Part shown: positions 9,274 through 19,220 of the stretch, one piece after another
How positions within the stretch are numbered: the first letter of the stretch is position 1
Layout of the letters: each line of letters starts with the position of its first letter
Origin: Spirosoma sp.
GTDB taxonomy: Bacteria > Bacteroidota > Bacteroidia > Cytophagales > Spirosomataceae
Direction: 5' to 3'
NCBI RefSeq assembly: GCF_026391055.1
Contig: NZ_JAPLET010000030.1
Location: 62,001 to 126,000, forward strand
DNA length: 64,000 nt
Program-made: the position numbers and the translations under genes
The notes under the pieces: generated by a model
Databases searched by the model: none
Told to the model about the DNA's origin: nothing
The model's input: only the letters and a program-made list of their open reading frames with translations

Positions 9274-12200
9274 ATGCAAGCGACTCAAGAAAAATATCCG
9301 GTATTTGAAGCGAATCAGGTACTTACCAACGAACACCTGAATCAGCTCTTTATCTATTTAGACGAGCAGGAACGACTCACGCGGGCTAACCTGATTGGCA
9401 TTGGTATCGTGTGCGGGTTCGACCTTAGCTACGATGAGGTGTCGAAAACCATCCGTCTGTCGAAGGGCTGCGGCATTACCTCGGAGGGGTACCTGATGGT
9501 GCAGCAGCAGGATACAGAGCTTGTCTCGTACCGCAAAGTAACCGAGGATCTGGCCTATCCGCTGTTCAAAAACACCAACCCCGTCGACCTCGACCCGGCC
9601 CTCAACACCCAGTACGATCTGTGGGAGCTGTTCCCGAAAGACGAGCCCAATGTAGAACCGCTGGAATCGCCCGCCAATTTCCTGAAAGACAAGGCGCTGG
9701 TGCTTTTCCTGGAGCTAAAAAACACCAAACTGCGCAATTGCGGCCCAATTAACTGCGACGACAAGGGAGCCGAAGTCAACATCAGCGTACGGCCAATGCT
9801 CATTCAGCAGAAGTATCTGATCAAGCTTATTGCAAAGGAGAATCAGCTGAACACCACCGTAACGGCTACCGAGCTGGAAACGGCGTTGCTCGCCCGCCTG
9901 AATCTGCCCGACCTGCGGTTGCCCCGGTACGATGTGCCCAACACTAGTCCGGCTACATCACAGGATGTACTGACTGCGTTTCAGGCCATTTTCAAAACGG
10001 ATAAAGTTGTCACTACTTTCAGCAAGGCACTCGCTGCCGCCTATACGGCCTTCAAGCCGGTGTTGCAGACTATTCCGGACCCATCCGTGGGTTTCAACGC
10101 TAAATTCAGCTTTTTAGAGCAGGTACCGGCCAACACGGGGCAAGTGCGCTTCCTGCAATACTATTACGACTTCTTCGACGACCTGATTCGCGGGTACGAT
10201 GAATTCTGCCTGAAAGGGCTGGAACTCATGTGTGCCTGCTGCCCACCGGAGGGCCTGTTTCCCCGGCATCTGATGGTCGGGCTGTTCTATCCGGCGGCCA
10301 ATGCGGGCGTTTATCGGCATGGGTTCAAACCCTCGTCGGCGGTGAGCGGCTGCGAAGAACGGGAGGAGGAATTGCGGCTGCTGTTCCGGCGGCTGGCGAC
10401 CATGATCGAGCGGTTCACCCCTACCCCGCCTTTGCCGGTCCTATCCACCAGTTCGGCTACTGATACCCAGATTCGAATTACCCCCAGCAAACTGTCGGAT
10501 GCCCCGCTGTCGGAGAAAGCCATTCCGTATTATTACCAGCAAACGGGCACTACGCCCCTGTTCCAGCTCTGGAACCCGGAAAAAACCCGCCGAAACCGGG
10601 CCAATCAGAACCTGAGCTACCGCGCTTCGGAATACGTGCCGGTGGCCCCGTCCTTTGTGACCAACCCGCTACGGTACGATCTGGAACCCTATAATTTCCT
10701 GCGGATCGAAGGGCATCTGGGCAAAAGTTACCAGTCTGTGCTAACCACGTTGCTGGCCTTGAAAGCGCAATACCGGCTTCCCATCGACGTGATTGCCCTG
10801 CGGACGGGGGCTTTCGACGAGACCATGCCCGTTGATCTGACCAAAGAAAAAGCCCGTTTTCAGGATCTGGAAGCCGTTTATGATGCCTTCCGGGAGGAGC
10901 TGCTGTCATCACTGGCCGAAGGTGCCCGTACCTTTTACGAGCAGCCGATAAACGGCAAAGATCCCGGCGGAAAGCCCCAGTTACCCCTGCTCAAAAAATA
11001 CGCGCCTAATTACAGTTGCAAAACAGGTTCGCTGGGGGCGTGGTACGAGAAATACCTGGCGCAGCTGCAAGCCATCCCCTATATTGATGTCGATCAGAAC
11101 AACATCAATGCCGGTACCATCCTGACGGTGTATTGCGGCCTTTTTATCGGTACGTCTGCCCTGGAAGCTCAATACCAGCCACGCGTTGTATCGATCTATT
11201 ACCTGTCTAAACTGGCCGAGATTCTGCCCGCGAGTTTAGACCAGCTTAAGTTTGCCGACTTTCAGAACAAATACCAGGACTTGATCGAGCTGGCCCGTTA
11301 CTTCCGTAACCTGGAAGTCAGCGATGTTCCCAAAAATCTGGAGCAGTTCCTGCCCAAAGAAGACCTGATCGACCAGTTCGACCAGATTCTGTTCACCTGC
11401 AAACTCGAACCCATCCGCTCGCTCATCGACGAGTACAAACAGCGGCTGAAAGAGCTGAAACAAAAACAGTTTTTAAGTAATTTTTTACAGAACAACCCCG
11501 GCATTCAGCACAAAGCCGGGGTACCGCTGGGCGGAACGTTCATCCTCGTCTACCACGACGACCCCGAACCCGTGATCAGTACGGCTCCGGTAGTGATGGA
11601 AGTTTTCCCGCCTGTGTTTACCAATACGTTTCTCAATGTTCAGGAAACGCCCACCTTCGGCGTTCAGGGAACGGCGACATTTAGCCAGGAAGCGAATGAA
11701 CCGCTGGCCCAGGCGTACAAACGCATCAGTAAGAACCAGGCCTTGACGGATAATGAAGATGTCCGCTTTCTGATGGGTATGCTGTTCGGCATCATCCCGC
11801 CCCAATCCACCGGTATTGTGGTAGGTCAGGAAGATCCGGATAAAAAGATTATCGACCAGGCCGTTAACGAACTGGTCGATGGAACGGTTATTGCCGATTT
11901 CTACCTGCCTTACCTTTTCAGCGGGGGGGGCACACCGGTGCAGTTTGTGCTTCCCAAAGTAAAGCCTTCGTTTACCTACACCGTAGGTTGTACCAAAGCC
12001 AATGACCGGGCGGAGGTTTTGCTGAAACCACAGGGTGGCGTGCCTCCTTATAGCGTCAAGGTTGATGATGAAGGCTACAAACCGCTCGACGGGGTCCTGT
12101 TGCTGTCAGTTGGTTCGCGGAAAATCAGCATTCAGGATGCCGAAACGACCGAATCGGAACCGCAGACGATCAAAATCGAAAAGCAGCTCGTTCTCGACGA

Positions 12201-13761
12201 GCCGACCTATACCTGCCTTGCCGGCGGCAATACCTATACGGCTACGCTGACCATAAAAGGCGGAAAAGCACCGTACAAAGCCGTAAAAGGCACAATCACC
12301 AACACCAACCAGTACACCAGCGAGGTGCTGCCCGGCGATGTGGAGACGACGATCAAAATCACGGACAGCCAGGGTTGCGAGGCTACAAGAGTGCTTCTGA
12401 AATCCTGCCTGCCGCCAGTCGCCTTTACGGTTGACATTGGCTGTACGACGCTCACCACGACGCCCACCAATAACGTAGCCGTAGCTGTAGCCCCCGTGAC
12501 GATTAATCCAACGGGGGGCAAAAAGCCGTATCGGGTGCAAATCGACCAGGGGGCTGCCGTGGACGTCAAGAATCCGACCTTGCTGCCCCCTGGCCCACAC
12601 ACGTTGCTCGTTACCGATTCGGTTGGCGAAGCGGCTCCCCCGCAAACGATCAACGTCCCGGCCTTGCTGACCCTGTCTGTGAGCGAAACCGACTACCGTT
12701 GCGAGGATGGGAAATACCGGGCCTTTGTGCGTGTTGCCGGTGGCACACCACCTTACTTTTACAAACGAGCTACCGACGAGCTGAAATTTAACGAAACCGT
12801 ATTCTTTACTGATCCGATCCCAAGTGGTCAGGAAGCCACCGTCGTGGTCAGGGATTCCAACAAATGTGCCTCGGCCAAGCTGATTATAAACCACACGTGC
12901 TGTGATTTGCCATGCGATGGGCAATCCCGTCGCGGAACGTACCGGCTGTGGATACAACCGCCCGGCGATTCCACCAGGTATAACGCCTACAATCAGGAAA
13001 CCCCGATCAAGCTCCGGTTCAACGGCAAGGATTTCGCCTTACCTAAAACGCTGGACCTGCTGAATCTATCGGCCGATGCGCTGAATTCCAAATTTCAGGA
13101 AACCCTGGGGGAGGTCATCAAAAACCTGAACACGATTATCGATGATACACTCACAAAAGAGCTTGGCCAATCGGGAAGCAAACGGCTCATGCTAACGTAT
13201 ATGCCAACAGCCGACGATCCGTTCGGAGTACTGATGATCGAGTATTTCGTGTGCGATCGGTTTACGCTTGATTTTAGCTACTCAACCGACATTTCTGAAC
13301 AGAGATATAGCCTGAACGTTCGCTATACCAACGAAGTAGATCTGGCAAGTGCCCCCTTCGAAGGGGTGATTCTGTTCAATCAGAAAACTCAGAAAAGCGC
13401 GCAGATACCCGCTTTCAACTACGTACAACGCAACCAATGCCTTAGAACCAACTTTACCCCCGAATGCAGCGGTCCCAAACCCGTTCTTGAATCCCAAACG
13501 GTTGGAAGGCTCACGACAATTCCTCCTGTTATCCTGACTATTAATGTTCCCTCGTTTAATGCCACGTTTGAAGGCAAAGTTGCCAATATGGATCGTAGTG
13601 AGATTTTAGGCTGGATTTGGGATTTACCCCTGGCAGAGGAACCCGTCTACGTAGGCCAGAAAGTCATGGACATACCACTGAGAAGCAACAAGTTACCCGT
13701 TCGCCTGACCGCCATAACGACCAAAGGCTGTTTCAACATTCTCGATAGCCGAATCAAATAA
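9274..13761 (+). CDS. Large eCIS structural protein with SprB-like repeats
   Basis: This 1495-residue protein sits where fibre or accessory baseplate genes lie in eCIS clusters. Residues 1-100 form a conserved segment (EANQVLTNEHLNQLF, then GIVCGFDL) found at the head of this Bacteroidota eCIS protein family. Residues about 895-1210 hold four Ig-like repeats with the Gly-Gly-x-x-Pro-Tyr signature (QGGVPPY, KGGKAPY, TGGKKPY, AGGTPPY), as in the SprB gliding adhesin. Each repeat is preceded by paired-cysteine beta strands. The C-terminal 280 residues are unrecognised. A receptor-binding or fibre role is inference, supported by the adhesin-like repeats and gene position. Only two bases separate it from the tape-measure-family gene. 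Confidence 0.7.
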   Translation: MQATQEKYPVFEANQVLTNEHLNQLFIYLDEQERLTRANLIGIGIVCGFDLSYDEVSKTIRLSKGCGITSEGYLMVQQQDTELVSYRKVTEDLAYPLFKNTNPVDLDPALNTQYDLWELFPKDEPNVEPLESPANFLKDKALVLFLELKNTKLRNCGPINCDDKGAEVNISVRPMLIQQKYLIKLIAKENQLNTTVTATELETALLARLNLPDLRLPRYDVPNTSPATSQDVLTAFQAIFKTDKVVTTFSKALAAAYTAFKPVLQTIPDPSVGFNAKFSFLEQVPANTGQVRFLQYYYDFFDDLIRGYDEFCLKGLELMCACCPPEGLFPRHLMVGLFYPAANAGVYRHGFKPSSAVSGCEEREEELRLLFRRLATMIERFTPTPPLPVLSTSSATDTQIRITPSKLSDAPLSEKAIPYYYQQTGTTPLFQLWNPEKTRRNRANQNLSYRASEYVPVAPSFVTNPLRYDLEPYNFLRIEGHLGKSYQSVLTTLLALKAQYRLPIDVIALRTGAFDETMPVDLTKEKARFQDLEAVYDAFREELLSSLAEGARTFYEQPINGKDPGGKPQLPLLKKYAPNYSCKTGSLGAWYEKYLAQLQAIPYIDVDQNNINAGTILTVYCGLFIGTSALEAQYQPRVVSIYYLSKLAEILPASLDQLKFADFQNKYQDLIELARYFRNLEVSDVPKNLEQFLPKEDLIDQFDQILFTCKLEPIRSLIDEYKQRLKELKQKQFLSNFLQNNPGIQHKAGVPLGGTFILVYHDDPEPVISTAPVVMEVFPPVFTNTFLNVQETPTFGVQGTATFSQEANEPLAQAYKRISKNQALTDNEDVRFLMGMLFGIIPPQSTGIVVGQEDPDKKIIDQAVNELVDGTVIADFYLPYLFSGGGTPVQFVLPKVKPSFTYTVGCTKANDRAEVLLKPQGGVPPYSVKVDDEGYKPLDGVLLLSVGSRKISIQDAETTESEPQTIKIEKQLVLDEPTYTCLAGGNTYTATLTIKGGKAPYKAVKGTITNTNQYTSEVLPGDVETTIKITDSQGCEATRVLLKSCLPPVAFTVDIGCTTLTTTPTNNVAVAVAPVTINPTGGKKPYRVQIDQGAAVDVKNPTLLPPGPHTLLVTDSVGEAAPPQTINVPALLTLSVSETDYRCEDGKYRAFVRVAGGTPPYFYKRATDELKFNETVFFTDPIPSGQEATVVVRDSNKCASAKLIINHTCCDLPCDGQSRRGTYRLWIQPPGDSTRYNAYNQETPIKLRFNGKDFALPKTLDLLNLSADALNSKFQETLGEVIKNLNTIIDDTLTKELGQSGSKRLMLTYMPTADDPFGVLMIEYFVCDRFTLDFSYSTDISEQRYSLNVRYTNEVDLASAPFEGVILFNQKTQKSAQIPAFNYVQRNQCLRTNFTPECSGPKPVLESQTVGRLTTIPPVILTINVPSFNATFEGKVANMDRSEILGWIWDLPLAEEPVYVGQKVMDIPLRSNKLPVRLTAITTKGCFNILDSRIK

Positions 13762-13763
13762 TC

Positions 13764-15221
13764 ATGACCCACATCATCCGGCAACAGTACCTGTACGTCG
13801 ACCTCAACGGCACCGAATCCGATGGCATGGCCCTCCAGCGCCAGCTCTCGGATGTCTGTCAAAACTGGTTGATTCCCGCCATTGAGCGAGTGCTGGACCG
13901 CTGTGCGCCGTCGGATGGGCACCTGATTATTGACCGGCTGGATATTGATGCTGGTGTGCTGAACCTCGACCGGCTGGAACAGGACATAACCCTGCTGGTC
14001 GAACAGGCGCTGGAGCAGGCACTTCGGCAACAAACTCCGACGTCCGAACAGGCACCAGCGAAGCCGGTGGGCGCTGTGACCCGAAAAACGAACCAGCAAA
14101 CGGTTTTTGACGCGTTTATTCATTTTCTAAAAACCGGCACCCTACCCTGGTCCTTCCGGCTCCCGACCGATAAAACGCTGGAACAGGCCCTGCTGGATGC
14201 CTGGGAAACCGAACTGGAATCGGCCATGGAGCAGCGTCGGCAAAATCAGGCTCTCCGGTCGATTTTGAGCGCAGTCCCCGTTCGCCAGCGGCTTACCCGG
14301 CAGTTTTCGACTGCTTTCCGAACCCGGCTGCTGAGCCGTATAAATCCAGTGGCCGAAGCAACGGTAACGACGCTCTTAAGCGTACTGAATTACGTATATC
14401 CCCGGCCCGAATCTGTGGCCCTTTTTGAGCGTGGGCTCTGGGAAACGGCCTTTGCCCATACCGCAACCAATACCGCCATTTCCGGGCGGCAACTCGTTCG
14501 GGAAGCCTGGCAGGCCCTGCCCAATCCAATGCCATCATCGGACGAACTGGCGCATGGACTGGAGCAATACTGGCCGGGCGTAACGCAGACCATTCCGGCA
14601 GAAAACAAATCGGCGGAACAGGAAACGACCGGACAACCAACCGACCATCCGGCCACTAATCAGGAAACAGACTTACCACAGAGATTGACAGATAACACCA
14701 GACTGTCACAGCCGTTCGACACGAACGAGGGCCTCTATATCGACAATGCCGGCCTGATCTTGCTGCATCCTTTTCTGGCGCAGTTTTTCGGGGCACTGGG
14801 CGTTGCCGCCGATGGGCAGTTGACGCAACCCGAACGGGCTTTATGCCTCCTGCATTTTCTGGCCACCGGCCAAGCCGTTGCGCCGGAGCATGAACTGCTG
14901 TTCCCGAAACTGTTGTGCAACGTACCGTTCGAAACACCCGTTGAGGCCGACGTGACCCTAACACCCAACGAACTGGAGGAAGCCGATGGACTTCTCGAAG
15001 CCGTTGTCCATCATTGGGAAGCCTTACGAAATACGTCGCCCGATGCCCTGAGGGGCACTTTTCTGATCCGCCCCGGCAAGCTCACTCTCCGCCCGGATGG
15101 CGACTGGTTACTACAGGTCGAGTCGCAGCCGTACGATATTTTACTGGATCAGTTGCCCTGGGGAATAGCGATGGTAAAACTGCCCTGGATGGACCGGCTG
15201 CTTCGGGTAGAGTGGCGTTGA
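13764..15221 (+). CDS. Contractile injection system tape-measure-family protein
   Basis: This 485-residue protein matches the CIS_TMP family. The N terminus shows the paired pattern of a helix plus a 'HLIIDRLDIDAG' strand (residues about 52-66) that repeats in the family. The C-terminal third has the hallmark NAGLILLHPFLAQFFGALG segment (about residues 328-346), then a short-helix repeat and a PYDILLDQLPWG ending. The middle (about 270-315) is low-complexity, rich in Thr, Glu and Gln, and looks like a flexible linker. It follows the previous gene with a two-base gap and precedes the DUF4157 cargo gene by 27 bases. The name implies control of tube length, but that role for this subgroup rests on family naming. 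Confidence 0.85.
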   Translation: MTHIIRQQYLYVDLNGTESDGMALQRQLSDVCQNWLIPAIERVLDRCAPSDGHLIIDRLDIDAGVLNLDRLEQDITLLVEQALEQALRQQTPTSEQAPAKPVGAVTRKTNQQTVFDAFIHFLKTGTLPWSFRLPTDKTLEQALLDAWETELESAMEQRRQNQALRSILSAVPVRQRLTRQFSTAFRTRLLSRINPVAEATVTTLLSVLNYVYPRPESVALFERGLWETAFAHTATNTAISGRQLVREAWQALPNPMPSSDELAHGLEQYWPGVTQTIPAENKSAEQETTGQPTDHPATNQETDLPQRLTDNTRLSQPFDTNEGLYIDNAGLILLHPFLAQFFGALGVAADGQLTQPERALCLLHFLATGQAVAPEHELLFPKLLCNVPFETPVEADVTLTPNELEEADGLLEAVVHHWEALRNTSPDALRGTFLIRPGKLTLRPDGDWLLQVESQPYDILLDQLPWGIAMVKLPWMDRLLRVEWR

Positions 15222-15248
15222 CTTATCGGCTAAACGTATGATGTACTC

Positions 15249-18200
15249 ATGAAAGCGAGTTCAGACAAATCGACCACCACCACGCCATCGCCTGCTACGC
15301 AGACGAGCAGCCAGCCTTTTTTTGCCAAAGCAGGTGGTGGCGATTTTTCTGAGCCCACCCGGCAAACGCCAGCGCCCGCCGTTCAGATGAAACTGACGGT
15401 GAATAAACCCGGCGACTCGTTTGAACAGGAAGCCGACAAAACAGCCGATAAAGTAATGCGGATGCCCGCACCCATGTCAGCACCCGCCATCACCGGGAAG
15501 GACGAGAAACTTCAACGACAAACCGACGACAAACTACAGAAAAAAGAAGACGATAAGCTTCAGAAAGCCGCCCTTCCCGAAGAGAAAATACAAAAGGCCG
15601 AACTGAAGGACGATAAAATCCAGAAGGCACCGGCTCAGGAAGAAAAACTTCAGAAGAAAGAGAGCACACAGGCAGGGAAGACAACCGGCGACGGTACGCC
15701 AGCCGTTACCAGCGACACCCAGTCGGCCATTCAGAGCCAAACCTCCGGTGGGCAACCCCTGTCCAACGATGTACGAACGTTTATGGAGCCTCGTTTTGGT
15801 GCCGATTTCAGCAACGTCCGTATCCATACCAATGCCGAATCGGCGGGGCTGAGCAACCACCTTAGTGCGCGGGCCTTTACCTACCAGAATCACATTTTTT
15901 TCTCCCGCGACCAGTACCAGCCCGGCACCAGCGAGGGCAAACAGTTGCTGGCCCACGAGCTAACCCATACCGTACAACAGGGCCATGCCGTGCAGCGCAG
16001 TCCGCAGGTAGCCACAACCGCTACGCCCCCACCCGTACAGCGGCTGGGCATGCAGGATGCGCTGGATTACTTCGCCGATAAAGCGTATAACATTCCCGGA
16101 TTCAGGATGCTGACTATTGTGCTGGGTTTCAACCCCATCAACAGGCAGTCTACCGACCGGAGCGCAGCCAATATTCTGCGGGCACTGATTGAACTGGTAC
16201 CGGGTGGTCACCTTATTACACAGGCCCTCGACAACCACGGCGTATTTGCCAAAGCGGGGGCCTGGATCGAGCAGAAGCTGGCTACCCTGGGCGACATCGG
16301 CAGTGAGATCATCTCCGGGCTAAGGAGTTTCATCAACTCGCTGAGCTGGTCGGACATTTTTGATCTTGGCGGGGTTTGGGAGCGGGCCAAACGCATCTTC
16401 ACCGACCCCATCGGGCGGCTCATTTCTTTTGCGGGCAGTGTGGTTTCCGAAATCCTCAAAATGGTTAAAGACGCCATTTTGAAACCGCTGGCGGCTTTGG
16501 CGGAGGGAACGCGCGGCTACGACCTGCTCAAAGCCCTGCTCGGCGTAGACCCTATCACGGGCGAAGCTGTTCCGCGCACGGCCGACACCCTCATTGGCGG
16601 GTTCATGAAACTGATCGGGCAGGAGGAAATCTGGGAAAACATCAAGAAGGGCAATGCCGTGGCCCGCGCCTGGGCGTGGTTCCAGGGCGCACTGGGCGGC
16701 TTGCTGAATTTTGCCCGGACCATTCCCCGCCGAATTATCGACACACTCACGTCCCTTACCTTTCAGGACATCCTTTCCGTGGCCGGGGCATTCACCAAAA
16801 TTGTCGGCTCGTTTGCCAGCATTGCGGGTGAGTTTTTCAGCTGGGCGCTCAATCAGGTCATCAGTCTGCTGGAAATCCTTTTCTCGGTAGTGGCACCCGG
16901 CGTAATGCCTTATATCGCCAAGGCGCGGGCAGCCTTTCAGACGATTCTGAAAAACCCCATTGGCTTCGTCAACAACCTGGTGCGGGCGGGCAAAATGGGC
17001 TTCCAACTTTTTGCGAGTAACATTGGCAAGCACCTTAAAACGGCCCTCATCAAATGGATTACCGGGCCACTGGGCGAAGCGGGCGTTTACATTCCCCAAT
17101 CGTTCAACTTGATCGAGATCGTTAAACTGGTGCTGTCGGTGCTGGGACTGACCTGGCAGAACATCCGGAGCAAGCTGGTCAAGATTATTCCCGAACCCGT
17201 GCTGGTGGTGCTCGAAAAAACGGCGGGTGTACTGGTCACCCTCGTAAAAGATGGCCCGGCAGCGGCCTGGGAGCAGATCAAGACCGAGCTGACGGAACTG
17301 AAAGACCAGATGATTTCGCAGGTTACGCAGATGATCACCACAGAGGTCGTGAAAGCCGCCGTGGCAAAACTGGTGAGCATGATCAACCCGGCGGGGGCCG
17401 TCATTCAGGCGATTCTGGCGATTTACAACACCGTTACGTTCTTCATCCAGAAGATAAACCAGATTGCTGCCGTGGTGGCATCGTTCATCGACTCCATTTC
17501 GGCCATAGCGTCCGGTCAGGTAGAGGGGGCGGCCAAGAAAGTAGAAGACACCATGGCCAGCACGCTCACCGTCATCATCGCCTTTCTGGCCAAGTTCGCC
17601 GGCCTGGGGAATATTCCGGAGAAGCTGGTTGGGATTGTGAAGAAGATCCGGCAGCCAATCGACAAAGGGCTGGATAAGATCGTGGCCTGGCTGGGCAATA
17701 TGCTGAAAAAGCTGGGGGGAGCTTTGTCCTCTTTCTTTTCACCGCAATCCTTTAAAGTAGAAGACGAAGATCACAAGCTCTACCCTGATAATTCTGGTGA
17801 ACCAATGGTTGCCAGCTCAAATCCAAAACGACTTGAGGCAGCCTTAAAAGAGTTGGGAGCCGATCCGGGATTAGCCAAAGATTTAGGAAAAGCCAACAAA
17901 AAACTGAAAGACGCTACCAATCCGACTCAGAAAGCCGCGGCAGAGAAAGAAGTGAATGGTTTAGTATCCAAAGCGGTGGCTTTGCTTGTCCAGCTCAAGT
18001 ATGGAAAGGGGACAAAGGAGACAATGGAGAAAACAAGCGTAAGTTTTACGCCACCGGCTAAAAGCAATCCCACTTCCATTGCCGAGTTTAAGCGGCAAAT
18101 TGGCATGCAGCACCAGGAGCTGAACAAGACAGAAGTAGGAAAATGGCAACAGAACCGAGCTCGGTTTATAGGGTTTGGTAGAGACAAAAAATCAGACACG

Positions 18201-18590
18201 AAAGAAACCCGGTCAGAGTCAGTCATAGACCTACTGAAGGTAGAAGGAGATAAAGCTATTGCCGAACTGCAAAACCTGAAGATTATTTCAGCCAGGGATG
18301 CCCAACGCTTAAAAACGGCGATCACGGTAAAGAATGAGAAGCAGATGAAAAACATCGTCAGTAGAATCATGGGACTTTACAGCAGTAATAAATTGGCCGT
18401 ACTTCATACAGTAGACCAGGTAGCGGGCGGAAGCGCCGACATTTACGGCGACGAGAAAAGCATTTTTGGCCAAAGCGATATCAACTCTTCGATAGGCTCA
18501 CAATGGGCGCAAAAAATTGACGTAGTAGATAAGGCAGCGAAGAATGTTAAACCAACTGCGTTAGTCAATGTTGACTTAACTCCAAGATAA
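15249..18590 (+). CDS. DUF4157 eCIS cargo with predicted C-terminal Ntox15/Tde1-type DNase
   Basis: This 1113-residue protein is the likely payload. Residues 1-84 are disordered. Residues about 85-140 hold six short charged repeats built on (D/E)K(L/I)Q(K/R). Residues about 170-250 are the DUF4157 eCIS-core domain with MEPRFGADFSNVRIHT and a zinc-protease-like HELTH at 236-240. Residues about 265-850 are an unusually long run of hydrophobic and amphipathic helices. The C-terminal 190 residues show the Ntox15 pattern: FKRQIGMQHQELNK, NRARFIGFGR, the HxxD motif H1053-D1056 in LHTVDQVAGG, and NSSIGSQW near residues 1079-1086. Ntox15 domains such as Agrobacterium Tde1 degrade DNA. The downstream gene resembles the cognate Tdi1 immunity protein. 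The domain call is by motif reading, not by search. Confidence 0.82.
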   Translation: MKASSDKSTTTTPSPATQTSSQPFFAKAGGGDFSEPTRQTPAPAVQMKLTVNKPGDSFEQEADKTADKVMRMPAPMSAPAITGKDEKLQRQTDDKLQKKEDDKLQKAALPEEKIQKAELKDDKIQKAPAQEEKLQKKESTQAGKTTGDGTPAVTSDTQSAIQSQTSGGQPLSNDVRTFMEPRFGADFSNVRIHTNAESAGLSNHLSARAFTYQNHIFFSRDQYQPGTSEGKQLLAHELTHTVQQGHAVQRSPQVATTATPPPVQRLGMQDALDYFADKAYNIPGFRMLTIVLGFNPINRQSTDRSAANILRALIELVPGGHLITQALDNHGVFAKAGAWIEQKLATLGDIGSEIISGLRSFINSLSWSDIFDLGGVWERAKRIFTDPIGRLISFAGSVVSEILKMVKDAILKPLAALAEGTRGYDLLKALLGVDPITGEAVPRTADTLIGGFMKLIGQEEIWENIKKGNAVARAWAWFQGALGGLLNFARTIPRRIIDTLTSLTFQDILSVAGAFTKIVGSFASIAGEFFSWALNQVISLLEILFSVVAPGVMPYIAKARAAFQTILKNPIGFVNNLVRAGKMGFQLFASNIGKHLKTALIKWITGPLGEAGVYIPQSFNLIEIVKLVLSVLGLTWQNIRSKLVKIIPEPVLVVLEKTAGVLVTLVKDGPAAAWEQIKTELTELKDQMISQVTQMITTEVVKAAVAKLVSMINPAGAVIQAILAIYNTVTFFIQKINQIAAVVASFIDSISAIASGQVEGAAKKVEDTMASTLTVIIAFLAKFAGLGNIPEKLVGIVKKIRQPIDKGLDKIVAWLGNMLKKLGGALSSFFSPQSFKVEDEDHKLYPDNSGEPMVASSNPKRLEAALKELGADPGLAKDLGKANKKLKDATNPTQKAAAEKEVNGLVSKAVALLVQLKYGKGTKETMEKTSVSFTPPAKSNPTSIAEFKRQIGMQHQELNKTEVGKWQQNRARFIGFGRDKKSDTKETRSESVIDLLKVEGDKAIAELQNLKIISARDAQRLKTAITVKNEKQMKNIVSRIMGLYSSNKLAVLHTVDQVAGGSADIYGDEKSIFGQSDINSSIGSQWAQKIDVVDKAAKNVKPTALVNVDLTPR

Positions 18591-18625
18591 CTGAACGCTG
18601 ATAACGACTAGTTTTTACACAATAT

Positions 18626-19204
18626 ATGGTCAACTACGACGAATTTTTAGAAGAGCACATTCCCAAAAGGCAATTTGGTTACTTTTCCGATTCGGAACTT
18701 CAGGGAATGACAGAGAAGCTACCGGATGAAATCGTTCAATTTCTGACCAGCGAAGGTATATGCTCTTACAGTAATAATTTTTTGTGGACAACCAGCCCTG
18801 GTCATTTTAATGGCGTACTGGCACAGTGGGGCCTCAACGAATCAACGTGTATTCCATTTTTGCGAACTGCTTTTGGCGCCTTTATCTACTATAATCGTCG
18901 CAATAAAAAAATCTATCTACTCGACCCTCTATTAGGGCGAATGATGGATTTAGCGGAAGACCTTGACGATTTACTGAATATGATGTTAATGCTCGATACA
19001 ATTTTGGAAAACGGCTTTTTCATCAACCAGTTTAAACATCTTAGCGTTGATGTGCAGACGTTACAACCGGATGAAATCGTGGCCTTGTTTCCTGCTCTAC
19101 CACTGGGAGGAAGCTTCGAAACGTCAAAAGAGGAGGTAGTAAAAATGAAGGAGCATCTGATTTTACTCGCTCAACTTTCTGGTGGCAAAGCCCGGCGAGT
19201 GTAG
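18626..19204 (+). CDS. GAD-like/DUF1851 protein, predicted Tdi1-type immunity protein
   Basis: This 192-residue soluble protein has the two-part architecture of the Tdi1 family. Residues about 1-105 are the GAD-like domain (LPDEIVQFLTSEG, then LRTAFGAFIYY and YLLDPLLGRM). Residues about 130-190 are the DUF1851/Tdi1 C-terminal domain with the characteristic LQPDEIVALFPALPLGG and MKEHLILLAQL segments. Tdi1 neutralises the Tde1 DNase in Agrobacterium. The gene starts 35 bases after the stop of the predicted Tde1-like cargo and precedes the eCIS ATPase, so it is inside the operon. AT-richer codon use than the flanking structural genes hints that the toxin tail and this gene were exchanged as a cassette. 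Immunity function is inferred from family and position. Confidence 0.82.
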   Translation: MVNYDEFLEEHIPKRQFGYFSDSELQGMTEKLPDEIVQFLTSEGICSYSNNFLWTTSPGHFNGVLAQWGLNESTCIPFLRTAFGAFIYYNRRNKKIYLLDPLLGRMMDLAEDLDDLLNMMLMLDTILENGFFINQFKHLSVDVQTLQPDEIVALFPALPLGGSFETSKEEVVKMKEHLILLAQLSGGKARRV

Positions 19205-19220
19205 GCTCTCGCCCATTTTT

